From: Chloranthus sessilifolius | Taxonomy: Eukaryota; Streptophyta; Magnoliopsida; Chloranthales; Chloranthaceae | Direction: 5' to 3' | Assembly: GCA_021018995.1 (NCBI GenBank) | Contig: CM037589.1 | Span: forward strand, 11,485,001-11,549,000 | Length of the DNA stretch: 64,000 nt | Shown here: piece after piece, positions 34,602-46,567 of the stretch | Layout of the letters: each line of letters opens with the position of its first letter | How positions within the stretch are numbered: the stretch's first letter is position 1 | Position numbers and translations under genes: made by a program | The notes under the pieces: generated by a model | Databases searched by the model: none | Told to the model about the DNA's origin: nothing | The model's input: only the letters and a program-made list of their open reading frames with translations

Positions 34602-37600
34602 GCATGTCAGCTGTATCCCAGGCTGATACATTTCGGATATGTCGGATACGTATCGGCCTATCCAGCAATATTAAAGTACCTTTTTAAATTTTTAAATAGT
34701 AAAAAAAAAAAAAGCCAAAAGGGCATTTTTGGTATTTTTCCTGGCTCATATTGGCTGACATATGACCTCTTTGACCTGATATTTGACCCCAAATTGAATC
34801 AGGGGTGTATATCGTATCGGATGGGGCCTAACCCAATACATATCGGTCGATATGTATCGGATATGACCGATATTTAAAACCATGCTTATAGCTCATGGGT
34901 AGGTATTGTGTTTGTCAAAAGGACTATGACTAGAATAGATTCATTGTTGAGATCCGCATTAGTAATGGTAAAGAGACTAGGGACTAGGGACCCAACCTAA
35001 TTCATCCAATTATAATTCATGGATGTATATACATTTTATGGTGTATGAGTAATTTAATGAGTAGGTATGACTTCATAAGCTTTGAATAATCGCCCAGATC
35101 AGAACATAAAGGCTGCTTTTTTGTTTGTCATAACCAACCTGCACCATTTTTTTCATACAGGTAATGTAAGGAGATTGAAAGATTTATTATTCAAAAGTGA
35201 AAATCGTATCTGTGCAGATTGTGGTGCTCCAGATCCTAAATGGGCGTAAGTATTATTTCATTGTTTTTCATGCCCTAGTTTGTCTAACTTCACTTTCCTG
35301 CTGCTGTCTGTAGCTAAGATTGGAATTCGATTTATATTCATTTTACATGCCTGTATTATGATCCAACTCCAACTGTTGAAAGTTGCAAGCAATTGATGAG
35401 ATTGGGTCCATGGATAAATCAGTGTTCATTGAATCGGGCATTCCTTGCTTCTATAGTTTATAGTTAATATTTTGTATTGTTAACCTTATTGTCTTGAGAG
35501 TTTTCTTGTGATTAACCTTATCAATTAGAATTTGTTTCCAGCACACCAAGCACATGTTATGGCCAATATGCGACACATGGCATTTGTAATATTGACCGAG
35601 GTTTTCTGACTTCAACTCAACTCTTTATGCTTATTACTTATGTCTAATAACAACGAAAAGTAGTAACTGCCTGAAATAGGTTATTATCCTTTGGCAATAA
35701 TTATATATGGAAATTTCTAAGGTTACAATGCTCTAATATTTCTGCATGCTGTGAGCTGATCTGCCTGATTTCAAATGTCCAAATCAGCAGCCATCATCCT
35801 GGATTGCACTTTCTTCATGAAAATCAGGGTGTAAATGTTAGGATTAGAAAAACGATAATGCTCTGCTTGGATATTTAGAATTTCAAGAGCTGGGAGAAAT
35901 GGGCCTGTTTCAGCAGGATAGGGATGAAATTTGCGAAAGATTAATATTAAATAATTTTTTATGTGTGAATTTAATTTTTTAAACAGAACAATGTAACTCA
36001 TTTTGTCCATTGTGTTTTGAGTGACAGGTCAAGCTTGGGTTGAATAAATTGTTTTTTGTTTTTCTTGTAGAAGTCATGTGTGCCCCATTCAAGCGTGTGG
36101 GAAAGTTAAATATTTCAAACTTGATTTGGAAGCAAGGTATTAAAATTGGTATCGATCTCGGATATCGGTTTGCCTGAGGCCTATATGAACCAGCCGATAC
36201 GTATCGGCCATTTTTTTTTTTTTTTTTTTTTTTAAATGTCTCAGTTGAAACCGAGACATATCGGTAATACCGATACGCCAAACTGATACGTATCGCTGGT
36301 ACATATCGGTATCAACCGATTTTTGATACCTTGTTTGGAAGGACTGCCATTTTGTATTTATTTTGCAATCCTGTGTATAAGTTTACCCTCTTCACATTAT
36401 TATGCTAATTAATTTTGTGGCATATGGCTCGATTGACCAGTCTGTGATATTTTATGAGTAGTTGCTTGACTGCTTCATTCTCTGTTATCTGTTTCCGCTA
36501 AACCTCTAATGGTAACATAAAATACCTTCCAGACCTCATTACCCATTTTTCATGTGATTCATTTTCTTATTCTTTTGAACATATTTTTTTTTTCTCAAAT
36601 ATGTTGGTCCTGATTTTCCAGTATGGCATTTCCTGCGGTCTGGAATTATAAAACATACCTATATTTTGGAATTATAAAACATACCTATATTTGCAAAATT
36701 TAGAAATTTTTTTAGGTGTCAAAGATTTCTAAGATGATACATAGGCAATTTCCTTGGACTTCCCAAATCCCAATTCTAGAATTTGTTGACATATTCCTGA
36801 GGGTATGCCCTCTGTGGCTCTCTCTGACTGTTAACTTCTTTTCTTTAATGAATCTTCTTGCCTAGCAAAAAACAAGTGTCGGAGGTTCTTTTGGTGTTCA
36901 ATGTGCATCTTATTATGTCCCACTTTTCCAGAATACAATTGTGTTTGACCCATTCTTTTATTGATTCCTTCCTCAGGTCAGCAAATATTGGAGTATTTAT
37001 ATGCTTAAAGTGTTGTGGCGTGCACAGAAGTCTTGGTACGCACATCTCCAAGGTAGCCTCTTTGTTTTGTTTTCTTATTTTATTAAGTAGTTAGTTTGCT
37101 AAAATAGTTTAGCACTATCAATTCCCATGTTTCATCGTATTTTCTTTCCCATCACAGTTCATTTTCATCTTAGCCTTATCCCATCTATTTGGATATGACA
37201 AACTATTATAAGTTTAGCAATTATATTCATTGCCATTGAATTTCTACATATACAGAACAGTGCAGAAGTGAAAATGAAGCTTTCCCATGATCTATTGTGT
37301 TTTGTGCTTTGGAAAGCTCGTCACCTTGGTCCCAGTGAACTGTATACTCTGTCTATGTTACTGTATGAATTTTCCTTGTATAGTTAGATTGAGATGAAGT
37401 TGAAGTATGATTTTTGACTGCTCAAAGTATTTTCTTAACCTTTGCCCAGCTAAGTTTCACCTTGTTATCATTACCATTCAGGTCTTATCAGTGACATTGG
37501 ATGATTGGTCTGAAGATGAAATTGATTCCATGATTGAGGTCGGTGGAAATTCTTCTGCAAATTCAATTTATGAAGCTTTTATTCCTGAAAGATTTTCGAA

Positions 37601-39060
37601 GATTCGGTCAGACTCAAGTTATGAGGAACGCTTCAATTTCATCAGGTGATACATAGTTTTTGAGTGGAACTCTTTTTGACGTGTGTCTCTATGTGTGGTA
37701 TCAGTGATAACCATTCATCATTGCACTTGCGTTAATACACAGGTCTAAGTACGAGCTGCAGGAATTTTTGAAACCGAGCCTGCGGATTCTTTCATTTTCT
37801 TCTCGAAAGGACTCTCTCCAAGCGAGTAGTGATTCGGGAAAGAGTTTTTTGGGTAGTTTTCAACTGTCATCCATGTCAAAGAAGAAGGTACATATACATG
37901 AACTTATATTTTTTAGCTCATGAATCCTAGGTGTAAGAAGCCTTGCTGAAAGAAGGGATCCACCATATGGTGAGCTTTTGCTGAACGCTATCTTAACTGA
38001 TGAAATTTTTGGAGTGATAGCAGGTAGGCATGGTGGAGTTCATTGGAATGCTGAAGGTCAAAGTGGTTAAAGGCACAGATTTAGCTATTAGAGATATGTT
38101 AACAAGCGATCCATATGTTATCTTGGCTCTTGGGCAGCAGGTCATTAATCTCTCTGAATTTTTTTATTTTTTGTTCTTTATAATGCTGTGGGATTAAAAC
38201 AAAAATATGTGGTTTTGTCACCTTAAAGGTGACCATAATTCCGTTCAATGTTGGTAAATATTTGTGTCTGCTGCTCTTTTTTATTGTAGAAGGTCCAGAC
38301 CACAGTAATAAAAAGCAATTTGAACCCGGTATGGAACGAGGAGCTTATGCTATCAGTTCCTCAGGATTATGGGGCGTTGAAACTGGTGAGCGTGCATAGA
38401 CCACATAAATCTTATTTTCCATAGGACCAATCTACCTAAACAACCATCATTTATGTCACATCTTTAGTATTGGACATGTATAATTTACGAATCTCTAGGA
38501 CAGGTCAGCCTGGCCTGCAAGCTTAGTCACCAAGCCTGCTGAAAGAGCACTAAATAAATAAAAGGTCAAAAGTGAACTTTCACTGATTACGATGTGCATA
38601 AATAGCAGTACAATTCCCAATGCTTGACAATTTGAACAAAGGAAGATTGACCAGAGTGCTGGTGCGGGTTGGGTACCTAATGCCTGCCCTGTGTATATCT
38701 AGCTTACACATGCATGTTTTTATACCATGCAACTATCTAATCTATTGTCTGATCTAACTCTGGACCTCTTTCAAACAGCAAGTGTATGATTACGACACTT
38801 TTTCAGCTGATGACATAATGGGGGAAGCCGAGATTGACGTCCAGCCATTGATCACAGCTGCCATGGCATTTGAGGATGCAAGCCTGTACCAAAACATGCA
38901 GATCGGAAAATGGTTGAGATCCAACGACAATGCCCTCATCAGAGACAGCACCATCAACATTATTGATGGGAAAGTGAAGCAAGAGGTGTCTCTGAAACTT
39001 CAAAATGTAGAGTGTGGAGAGATAGAGCTAGAATTGGAATGGATGCCTCTTGACCAATAG
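34160..39060 (+). CDS. AGD12: ARF GTPase-activating protein with C2 domain, AGD12/ZAC type
   Basis: Eight exons: 34160-34199, 35161-35245, 36977-37052, 37482-37645, 37743-37887, 38024-38140, 38290-38385, 38779-39060 (stop TAG). All have GT-AG borders and consistent phase, giving 334 residues, about the length of Arabidopsis AGD12. The N-terminal ARF-GAP domain shows the zinc finger [11 protein letters not shown]...[12 protein letters not shown], including the arginine finger of GVHRSLG, then SNIGVF-type and SANSIYEAF motifs. After a Ser-rich linker the C2 domain reads [39 protein letters not shown] and [18 protein letters not shown], with the Asp residues that bind Ca2+. The family stimulates GTP hydrolysis by ARF GTPases and binds phosphoinositides in membrane trafficking, with a reported role in gravitropism. 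Introns 1 and 2 carry hAT-like MITEs. Confidence 0.95.
34509..34884. mobile_element. hAT-like MITE with (TA)n, in AGD12 intron 1
   Basis: Perfect 8-bp target duplication CTTATAGC (34501-34508, 34885-34892). Ends are CAAGGATTTAAAGAC and GATATTTAAAACCATG. The body contains (TA)n at 34526-34599 and GATACGTATCGG words. Confidence 0.9.
36133..36333. mobile_element. hAT-like MITE, TACGTATCGG type, in AGD12 intron 2 (reference copy)
   Basis: Perfect 8-bp target duplication TTTGGAAG (36125-36132, 36334-36341). Termini are CAAGGTATTAAAA and TTTTGATACCTTG. The 201-bp body has CCGATACGTATCGGCC and a T23 run (36211-36233). Confidence 0.93.
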
Positions 39061-39956
39061 GTTTGTTGTTTATATTTAATTTGACATAATTGGTTGAGAA
39101 GTTCGATTTTTCTGAGTTGTATAATTAGAAATGCAACTCCTGTGTTTTTTTTTTATTTTTATTTTAAGGGATGAAATTATGATATAATACAACCTGTTGC
39201 AATTGCTCATCACTGAATCACCTTAACAAAGCTGTGATCGCGTGGAACCCATTAAATTCGAATAGACTGCTGATCAATCTCCGCAATCCAGTCATATGCC
39301 ACTGATTTGTAGTAGAGCTCTTTCATCCGTACATTTTAGAATTTGTCGATAATGATTAATGAGCGAATGGCAAATTGGAGACTCATCGTAGAGAATGAGC
39401 TGACCTCTTGTCAATTGTGTAGTTTTCTGGACTTTGAGATGTGCACAGATTTTTATGTCCTTTAAAGTCTGTGCCAAAAGATCCGGTCACTGCACAGCTG
39501 TCTGAGACAGGTTATTGTTTGCAATGAGCCATGGCTCACTGATTAGAATCTAATGAATTGGCATCGGTCTAAGACGGTATAGAATCTAGATCAAATGGCA
39601 TTTTGTGTAGCTTTGAAGGTGGCAACGAGGGCGAATTTATCGATTAATTGTTAAAGTGTAAGAAAAAGAGGCTTGATAGCACATATGACAATGACTGATT
39701 TACCTCCAAAACAAACCGATCATTCTCCAAAGAAAGATCCATTGGGTCTCTATATCCAACTCAATGGGCCAATTAGGTTTATCTTTTCAGGAACGTAGGT
39801 TGTGCTTGGCAATACTCTTTGGAAGAGTTGAAAAGAGTAATTGGTGCTTTTTGATACATGTAAAATATCCCTCTTTAAAAGAATATGAAAAATCATGCTC
39901 TTTCAAAGAGGACTATTTTTCTTATTTCAAAGAGTTGCCTCCCTTTTATCTACGCA

Positions 39957-39961
<5 letters not shown>
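39061..39961. other. AGD12 3' flank and intergenic sequence
   Basis: T-rich 3' UTR to about 39190. Near 39785-39950 TCTTTGGAAGAGTTGAAAAG and TCTTTCAAAGAGGAC-like words recall a MITE also hinted at 45900-46085. Nothing coding. Confidence 0.45.

Positions 39962-40017
<56 letters not shown>
39962..40017. repeat. (CT)n microsatellite
   Basis: 28 uninterrupted CT units. Confidence 0.97.
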
Positions 40018-40018
<1 letters not shown>

Positions 40019-40029
40019 CATTTCTTTGT

Positions 40030-42960
40030 AATTATAAAGAGCAACTTATCACGGGGGCATAGCCCGACACTAGCTGTCACGCCCATGTGGCGCTTCGCTG
40101 CAATAACAATGAGACTAACTTATCCCTCCATCAATTCTGATACTACCCACCTAGAGAACGAGAGCTCTTGTATATGGTTATCTTCTCACTAAGGCCTACC
40201 ACTTCAATGCATCGTGCCTCTTGCAACACGTATACCCGCACATCGATTCCTCACTTGGCCTATTCAAGCTTCACCTTGTGCCATGCACTAGTATCTCACG
40301 TGATAATAGCATGCAGTTCCTTATGACGTCCCATTCCAACATATCTCGCTGTCATACTAAACCAAACCCACTATCGTGTGTGGCTCTCGCGATCAGCACA
40401 CATCAGCTTTCGACCCTCATGCCAACGTGCTCTACAGAGTCTCACGTAGTCCACGAGTGTCTCCCTCATAGGTCAACTATATGCACTGTGACGCATATAG
40501 CTCACGGCATAGCAACCTTACTTCGGGTGATACACGACATTGCCGAAGCAACGTCATAGGCCCACCTTTACAGACCTAAAAGACCATTGTGCACTCTACA
40601 GTGCCACAAGGCCCCATGTGTATGAGAGTAGTTCCACAGCTCTCCTCACATATATATATAATTTAAATACCATCCAAGCCAAATAGTATGAATACCTCAA
40701 ACGTATTGGTTTTACATACTACTTATGGCACACGAACTTTGTTCATGGCATACGACCCATGCAACACCAACACATGCAAGTCAGTTATCTATGCTCATGC
40801 GCGTCTAGTCGTCACACTAGCACACTACCTAGCTCGATTAGTCATCTTCTTTATACATATAGGGAGCACACACGCAACGCAAGGCCTGCACGTCTCCACG
40901 TTCCCGAGTCGCACACCTAGTTCCAAGACTAACGCCTTCATGCTAGCCAACCAACCAGCTCCAAGGCTCACACGCCTTCTTACTAATACCCAGAGTATTG
41001 ACCCTGTCACATCTTCCCCCACTGCATAATGTCAACGTCCTCGTTGACGCCATATCACAAGGGAATGACCACGCCACTTCCTCCTAACCTGGAAATGTCA
41101 ACACCCATGCTGACACCTAATACCCTGCATTAGATCCTCGACATTCGTCTTCATCTCATGCAAAATCTCCACAAATATCTAATCCCGAGGTCTAGCACCT
41201 CTCCGCTAATTCAACTTGGCGCATTTCACTAGGCATACGAAAAAGAAACACATTAATTCTTCATACGGTCCAATACCAGTGCTATCCATCACCATGCCAT
41301 TCACTAAGCATTTGTGAACATAGTTCGCTCTAGTACCTCAACACGAAGTGTCTTCCACAAGAGTTCACCCACCAAATTATGTTCGCTTCCGCAACACGAA
41401 GTGTCTTCACCCAAGAGTCTACCCACCAAATTCAGCCTTCGAAACACCACAGTACCTCGACCATGCCTTCACCCATTTGTTTCTCAAGCTCTCTTTCGGC
41501 TCAACCAAGCTACAAGGTCCTCACACCTTCCTGCTAGCTTACCAAATGTGCATCTCTATGTACTAGGGTCGTGACCACGTCACATCCTCCTCTACTCAAA
41601 TGCGTTGACGCCCTCATCAACACCCGAACTTCTGTGTCAGTTCCTCGACACAAATTGTAATCTTCACCCAAACACAACCCGCGTCTGAACCACAACTACC
41701 ACCCTTCATTATTTCCAACAACAGTTCAGTGTTAGTACATTGACCAGTCCGCTGCCTTTTGACCCATGCAACTGTGTCAGTTTCTCGACTACTCTCATTC
41801 GTCTTCACTCACACATCATCACGCTAGCCAAATGACAAGCAACACTCATCAAACTGCATTTGCATCAGGACATCAACTACTCTCATTATCTTCACCCAGA
41901 CACATTCACAACAATTCTCCGCGACGAGCTACGTGCATCTTCACCTCATGCCTCTGCATTAGTTCCTTAATGGCATTCTTGGTCTTCGCCTCATGCCTCA
42001 GCATAACAGCTCAACCATTTTATTTATTTTCACCCCATGTTATGTTATGAATAACTTGACTTTGTCTGTATTTCACCCAGGTATTCAACATACCAGTACC
42101 TCATACGACCAAAAGCAAACTTATCCTTAACATTATTCCTGTCAACTGCCTAGGTGAAGACAAATGTTGATAAACTAGAGGGCTACGATACGCAATGAGT
42201 TGCGTGTACTTAGACCCAACTATGGGAACATCAAAGGCGTGGTTTGTTTGGTTCTGACATTCATTAAACACCTTCATGCTAGCCAACCAACAAGCTCCAA
42301 GGCTCACAAGCCTTCCTGTTGGTACCAAGAGTATTAGCTCCATCACATGCTCCCCCACTCCATAATGTCAATGTCCTTATTGACGTCATATCACAAGGGA
42401 ATAACCATGCCACCTCCTCTCAACCTGAAAATGTCGACACCCATGCTGATAGCAAATTCCATGTATCAGTTCCTCGACATTCGTCTTCACCCCATGCAAA
42501 GTCTCCACAAATACTTAGCCCCAAGGTTTGGCACCTCCCCGCTCGTTCAACTTGGCCTCATCCGCATTTCACTCGGCATATGAACAAGAAACACACTAAT
42601 TTTTCACGCTGTCAAATACCAACATTATCTATCACTATGTCATTCATCAAACATTTGTGATCGCATCTCACTCTAATACCACAACACAAAGTGTCTTCAC
42701 CCAAGAGCCCACCCACCAAATTCGGCCTTCGAAACATCATAGTACCTCGGTCATGCCTTCCCCCTCTATTTCTCAAGCTCTCCTTCGGCTCAACCTAGCC
42801 ACAAGGTCCTCACACCTTCCTGCTAGCTCATCAAATGTGCATCTCTATGCACCATAGTCGTGCTTTCCTACGCTCCCAAAGGCCAATGTTAAACACACTC
42901 CTGGAGGATAAGTCCTACATCCTCAATTCTAAGAAGATTTATTGCTTTTTGAGACAATCT
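40030..42960. repeat. C-rich, strand-asymmetric region with about 600-bp direct repeats, probably old LTR sequence
   Basis: 40925-41567 and 42270-42857 are diverged direct repeats of one another, sharing CCTTCATGCTAGCCAACCAA, ATATCACAAGGGAAT, TCCTCGACATTCGTCTTCA, AGTGTCTTCACCCAAGAG and CTTCCTGCTAGCT. A partial third copy starts near 41577. Each carries GTCACATC-TCC-CCACT followed by GTCCTCGTTGACG-like sequence, a form common in plant gypsy LTRs. The + strand is strikingly C-rich and G-poor. No protein domain is recognisable, and the open frames here look accidental. Confidence 0.65.
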
Positions 42961-42990
42961 CCAATCTTTCTCATGATTTAGGCATACAAT

Positions 42991-43210
42991 GAAGGTAACA
43001 AACTCGGTATCGGGTATTGGTCCTCAAAGGACCGATATAAATAGGTCAATACCGATACGGATTGGCCCTTTTGTTTAAAAAAAAACAAGGAAAATACAGG
43101 TATCGGCCAATACCGATACCGAAATTGAGTTGGATACTTAATACGTATTGGTTTGTCAAAAAACTGATTCGTATCACCAACACGTATTATTATCAACCGA
43201 TATTTGAGTA
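42991..43210. mobile_element. hAT-like MITE, TACGTATCGG type, diverged
   Basis: GAAGGTAACAAACTCGGTAT at the left corresponds to the CAAGGTGTCAAACTTGG end of the 47602 copy. TATCGG/CCGATA words and an A-rich centre follow. Target duplication not readable. Confidence 0.65.
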
Positions 43211-43504
43211 GTGCATTTGCTTTAACTCCAACAAAATATATGTTCTCCAAAATTTTCTTTTAAGCCCTGTTTGGATAGAGGGAAAAGAAAAGCATCAGAT
43301 TACGACACTGGAAGTAATGGACAGTCACTTTGACTATTTAGATTGATCACAAATATGCGTCATGATCATAGCTGTCCTATCCAATATATCTCAAATTTTA
43401 TGAGATTTAAAATCATGCATATGGCGGTATTCTAAAGGATTAAGAGGATTACCCCAATTGAGATTGAAACTGTGTTTGTTAAGATTAGCCTTCCTCGCTA
43501 AAAT

Positions 43505-43775
43505 TAGTACTTAAGCTCTGTAAAGTTGCTTCTGAAAAACAATTTTCACGGTAAAATAGTGGGTGAGAAGTATTTTCATCCAAGGATATAATCACCTAAT
43601 TGAAAATAGTGTGTATTTGAAGTAGTCTTTTACATTTTTTTTATTTTTTTTTATAAGGTCTTTTATATTTTTAATTAGAGGTGGCTAAGCGTTTGGGAAG
43701 AAACTGCTTCTCACCCAATACTTTATCGTGAAAAGTGCACTTGAAAATCAACTTTGCCAAAGAGAGCCTAAGTGG
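43505..43775. mobile_element. MITE with inverted CTCTGTAAAGTTG/GGCAAAGTTGATTTTC ends
   Basis: TTAAGCTCTGTAAAGTTGC on the left is mirrored by CAACTTTGCCAAAGAGAGCC on the right. Inside, ATAGTGGGTGAGAAGTATT is mirrored by CTGCTTCTCACCCAATACTT. Termini of the GGCTCTGTTTGGCAAAG form are usual for plant hAT MITEs. Flanks 43211-43504 and 43776-44549 show no gene. Confidence 0.6.
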
Positions 43776-44549
43776 AGAAGCTCATTTTAGTGTCAAAATT
43801 ATATCAAAAGTGGACGTCACATATATCAATTCCATAAAATAAAAAAATCAAAATCAAAATTTGACAATCTTGTCACCAATATGTGCTTATAAGCTGTAAC
43901 ATCTACTGATGTAATTGACCATAGTGGCTAAGAAGCTTGTTTTAGGTGACCGACTCAATCCAGTTGTTTGCCTAAAAAGTCAGACCATGGAAATACTTTG
44001 ATTACCAAATGATCACCATTGGTGATATGGTAAGCCACCTAATACCAAGTCCTTGCTCACTCTAATCCGGCCATGGTAGATTTTCTCACCATTCCAATTT
44101 TCTCAGGTATTATATGCACGTCATAAGATCCTTACCATCCTTTAGATGGCTCTTCAATTTTTAATGGTAAGATTCACAAATGGACTGATGATTCAAACTG
44201 GTTTAACCCTAGGATACTTAATTCCGTCACTCGCCCCGCGAATCACAAATTAAATATGGGAAACCGAATTCGACATAACAAACGAATTGTAGAATTAATA
44301 CCTGCAAATTGGATTTTATTTGAAGTTTTAAAAGCATAAAAAATGATTCAACAAAAATCCCGTCTTACTACCATGCCACTATGTTATAGCCACCTCATTT
44401 ATCATCCAAGTGTGGACTCCACCTAATTTTGATTGTGCGTGCTGTGATCGGGAGAAATCTGCTGATTTTGAAATTATTATTATGAGGGTAGGGTTATGGC
44501 TTCTCTAGCAAAGAATTGTTAGAACATTTCTGATTTTGACCATTGTGAG

Positions 44550-44995
44550 GTCTGGCATGCTGATGAGCGTGGCTCGTTTGAAGGTGATTCACTCCGGAAG
44601 ATCAACACTGTCTCCAAGTGTAATGGTGATTTGTCGGAGTTGGCTTTTCTATTTGATGATATCACAAAGCGGCTCCTCTTTTTTGAGGCTTCGTCATGCT
44701 CTCATGCTCAAGGATCAAAACTTCGGGTTTAATTTCGGCCAAAATTTTGAATTTCGGCCAAAAATTTCAATCCCATACAAATTCTGACTGAAATTTCAGT
44801 CCCATATTATCGTTTCGGTAGGGACAGAAACCGAAAATTCCGGCCAAAATTTTGATCCTTGCTCATGTTAGAAGAGATTTAAATGTTGTTGGTCTCCTGG
44901 CAAAGTTTGGATTCAGGGTGGACTTTAATGAGATTTGAATGGAAGATGTTCCACCACAAATCTATGATGTTATTGTCTCTGATTTTTTTCCTTAA
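44550..44995 (+). pseudogene. RNase H-like (LINE/RVT_3 type) C-terminal fragment, interrupted by a MITE
   Basis: One frame reads VWHADERGSFEGDSLRK, CNGDLSELAFLFDDITKRLL and FEASSCSH up to 44708, and resumes after the MITE as HVRRDLNVVGLLAKFGF to a TAA near 44993. The order EGDS-LFDDI-HVRRDLN-LAK is that of the RNase H-like domain at the C-terminus of plant non-LTR retrotransposons and related genes. An in-frame TGA after DFNEI marks it dead. The TTTCTCTTTCATATAAAAAAAAA after the stop looks like a LINE poly-A tail. Confidence 0.7.
44709..44861. mobile_element. hAT-like MITE, TTTCGGCC type, inside the RNase H fragment
   Basis: The ends CAAGGATCAAAAC and TTTTGATCCTTG bracket 153 bp of TTTCGGCC words. 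The flanks CTCATGCT (44701-44708) and CTCATGTT (44862-44869) are an 8-bp duplication with one mismatch. Removing the element plus one flank restores a continuous SCSHVRRD reading. Confidence 0.9.
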
Positions 44996-45034
44996 TAAAA
45001 TTTCTCTTTCATATAAAAAAAAATTCATATGAAA

Positions 45035-45465
45035 AATATATTGAATGCTTTAAATCAGACAATGAAGGCCATTTTCGTCATCATCGTCCAGACAATAAAT
45101 CTTGAGATCATCGGCCACTTGATGGTGATGAGATCTGAATAAAAGTGCTCCACAACAGATCTATGATGTTATTGTTTCTCATTTTTCCTCTTAATGAAAT
45201 TTCTCTTTCATATAAAAAAAAATATATATATATTATAAACAAATGAAAAAACTGGTGAATGCTTTAAATCAGAGCTAAGAGATTATTTTTTGTCAAAATC
45301 TTCCTCTCAAGAAATCTTGATATTATGGCCTACACATCCCAAACGGTGAGCTTAGCATATGTGTAACATGGAATCAACATCCAACCATATGGCAGGCCTA
45401 TATTATCCAGATCCTAAAAGATTTGGAACAAAAAGTGATATCCATCATTTATTCAAATTAGTCTT
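45035..45465. repeat. Second LINE-type 3' tail and family A arms
   Basis: CACAACAGATCTATGATGTT through ATTTCTCTTTCATATAAAAA at about 45150-45225 repeats the tail seen at 44955-45025. Around it are family A arms: a left arm at 45035-45120, and a nearly whole element at 45245-45465 with ATCTTGATATTATGGCC mirrored by CCAGATCCTAAAAGATTTGG. Confidence 0.65.
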
Positions 45466-45527
45466 AACAGGTTATCCCTGGCTCAAGTGATAAGTGTTGT
45501 GGGTAACACCACCCCTATACATATAAT

Positions 45528-45650
45528 CAAGGATCAAAATATCGGGTTAGATTTCAGTTTTCGGCATGACAAAACAGAAATTTCGAATTACAGATTTTCG
45601 TTTCAGGGATGACAGACACCCATACATTTCAGCCGAAACTTTGATCCATG
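45528..45650. mobile_element. hAT-like MITE, TTTCGG type
   Basis: CAAGGATCAAAATATCGG to CTTTGATCCATG, flanks CATATAAT and CCTATGAT (6 of 8 identical). 45651-46440 holds no recognised gene. Confidence 0.75.
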
Positions 45651-46458
45651 CCTATGATATCCAAAATAGAGATATCTTTTAGAAAGTTTAAATAAGATGT
45701 TATTTATTTGTGAAATAAATCAATTCTATTTGAAGTTATGCTCTTTTTTCTCAATCACGGATCATTATTTCACTAATTTTCTTCTTCTACTTCTTGTTTT
45801 GAAGAGTCTTCTCTTTTTCATATTTTGCTTGCAAGAACTCGTCAATAGGTTCATTCGACTTCCCACAAGATGGCCATCGTAGGTTGTTTTTGGGATTGCT
45901 CTTGGGAGCAAAACAGCACCCCCTTAAAAGAAAGGCATAAATTCAGATCTTTCAAACTCGAAAAGAGTTGAGAGCATTTACAATCAAACATAAAAGCGTT
46001 CCACGCCAGAGCAGAGAGTTGCTCTTTGCCTCCAAAGAGGATTTCCAAACACAGTAACTTCTGAAAAAACCTTGCCTTCAAATTTGAGGTTTAATATATC
46101 AAATACTAAATGAATCTTAGCCGTGGATTGGTTGACCTTTACAGAAGATCAAGCCGAGCATATTTCATGGGATTAATCCTCACCTTTCTAAGGCTATGCA
46201 GACTCCAGCATAAATTAATAACATGTTTAATTTTGAAACCTCATATTATTCTCTTTTGATAGATCATAAAATGTTTTCAGACCAAAGCAAATATGATAGA
46301 ACAGAAAATGCTTAAGACTTGAAATCCATTTGTCATCAAATTAAAATACTAATAAATAATAACTCACCCAAAAAAAAAAAACTTTAAAAATATATCAAAT
46401 CTCGGTAGAAAATGTGTGAAGAATATATTAAATAGAAATAGAGAAATAAAAGTAAGCA

Positions 46459-46567
46459 TTTTGTGCTCAGTGGAAGGAGAAGTCGTTTAATGGCGAAGGC
46501 TCACGGCAAGTAACTAGACTCGCCACTGCCAATAAAACCATAGATTTAACTCATCATCGCAACAAAA
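46459..46567 (-). ncRNA. C/D-box snoRNA, guide matches the 3' end of 18S rRNA
   Basis: On the - strand a C box ATGATGA (46557-46551) and a D box CTGA (46470-46467) are enclosed by a terminal stem, TTTTGTTGC against GCACAAAA, with one bulged base. Immediately upstream of the D box, ACGACTTCTCCTTCC (46486-46472) is complementary over 15 contiguous bases to GGAAGGAGAAGTCGT near the 3' end of plant 18S rRNA. By the D+5 rule the 2'-O-methylation target would be the second A of GGAAGG. TGGCGA...TCGCCA forms an internal stem. A D'/C' pair is not clear. It lies about 400 nt downstream of a TATA/telo-box promoter, consistent with a polycistronic or hosted snoRNA transcript. I do not recognise a named family. 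Confidence 0.75.

Noticed and set aside
40221-42660. Several open frames of 80-113 codons in the C-rich region
   Set aside because: They arise from G-poor composition with few stop codons, lie in overlapping frames, and are not conserved between the two direct repeats.
45697-46081. Open frames on both strands near 45.7-46.1 kb
   Set aside because: Simple T-rich composition and a suspected MITE; no domain or splice structure.
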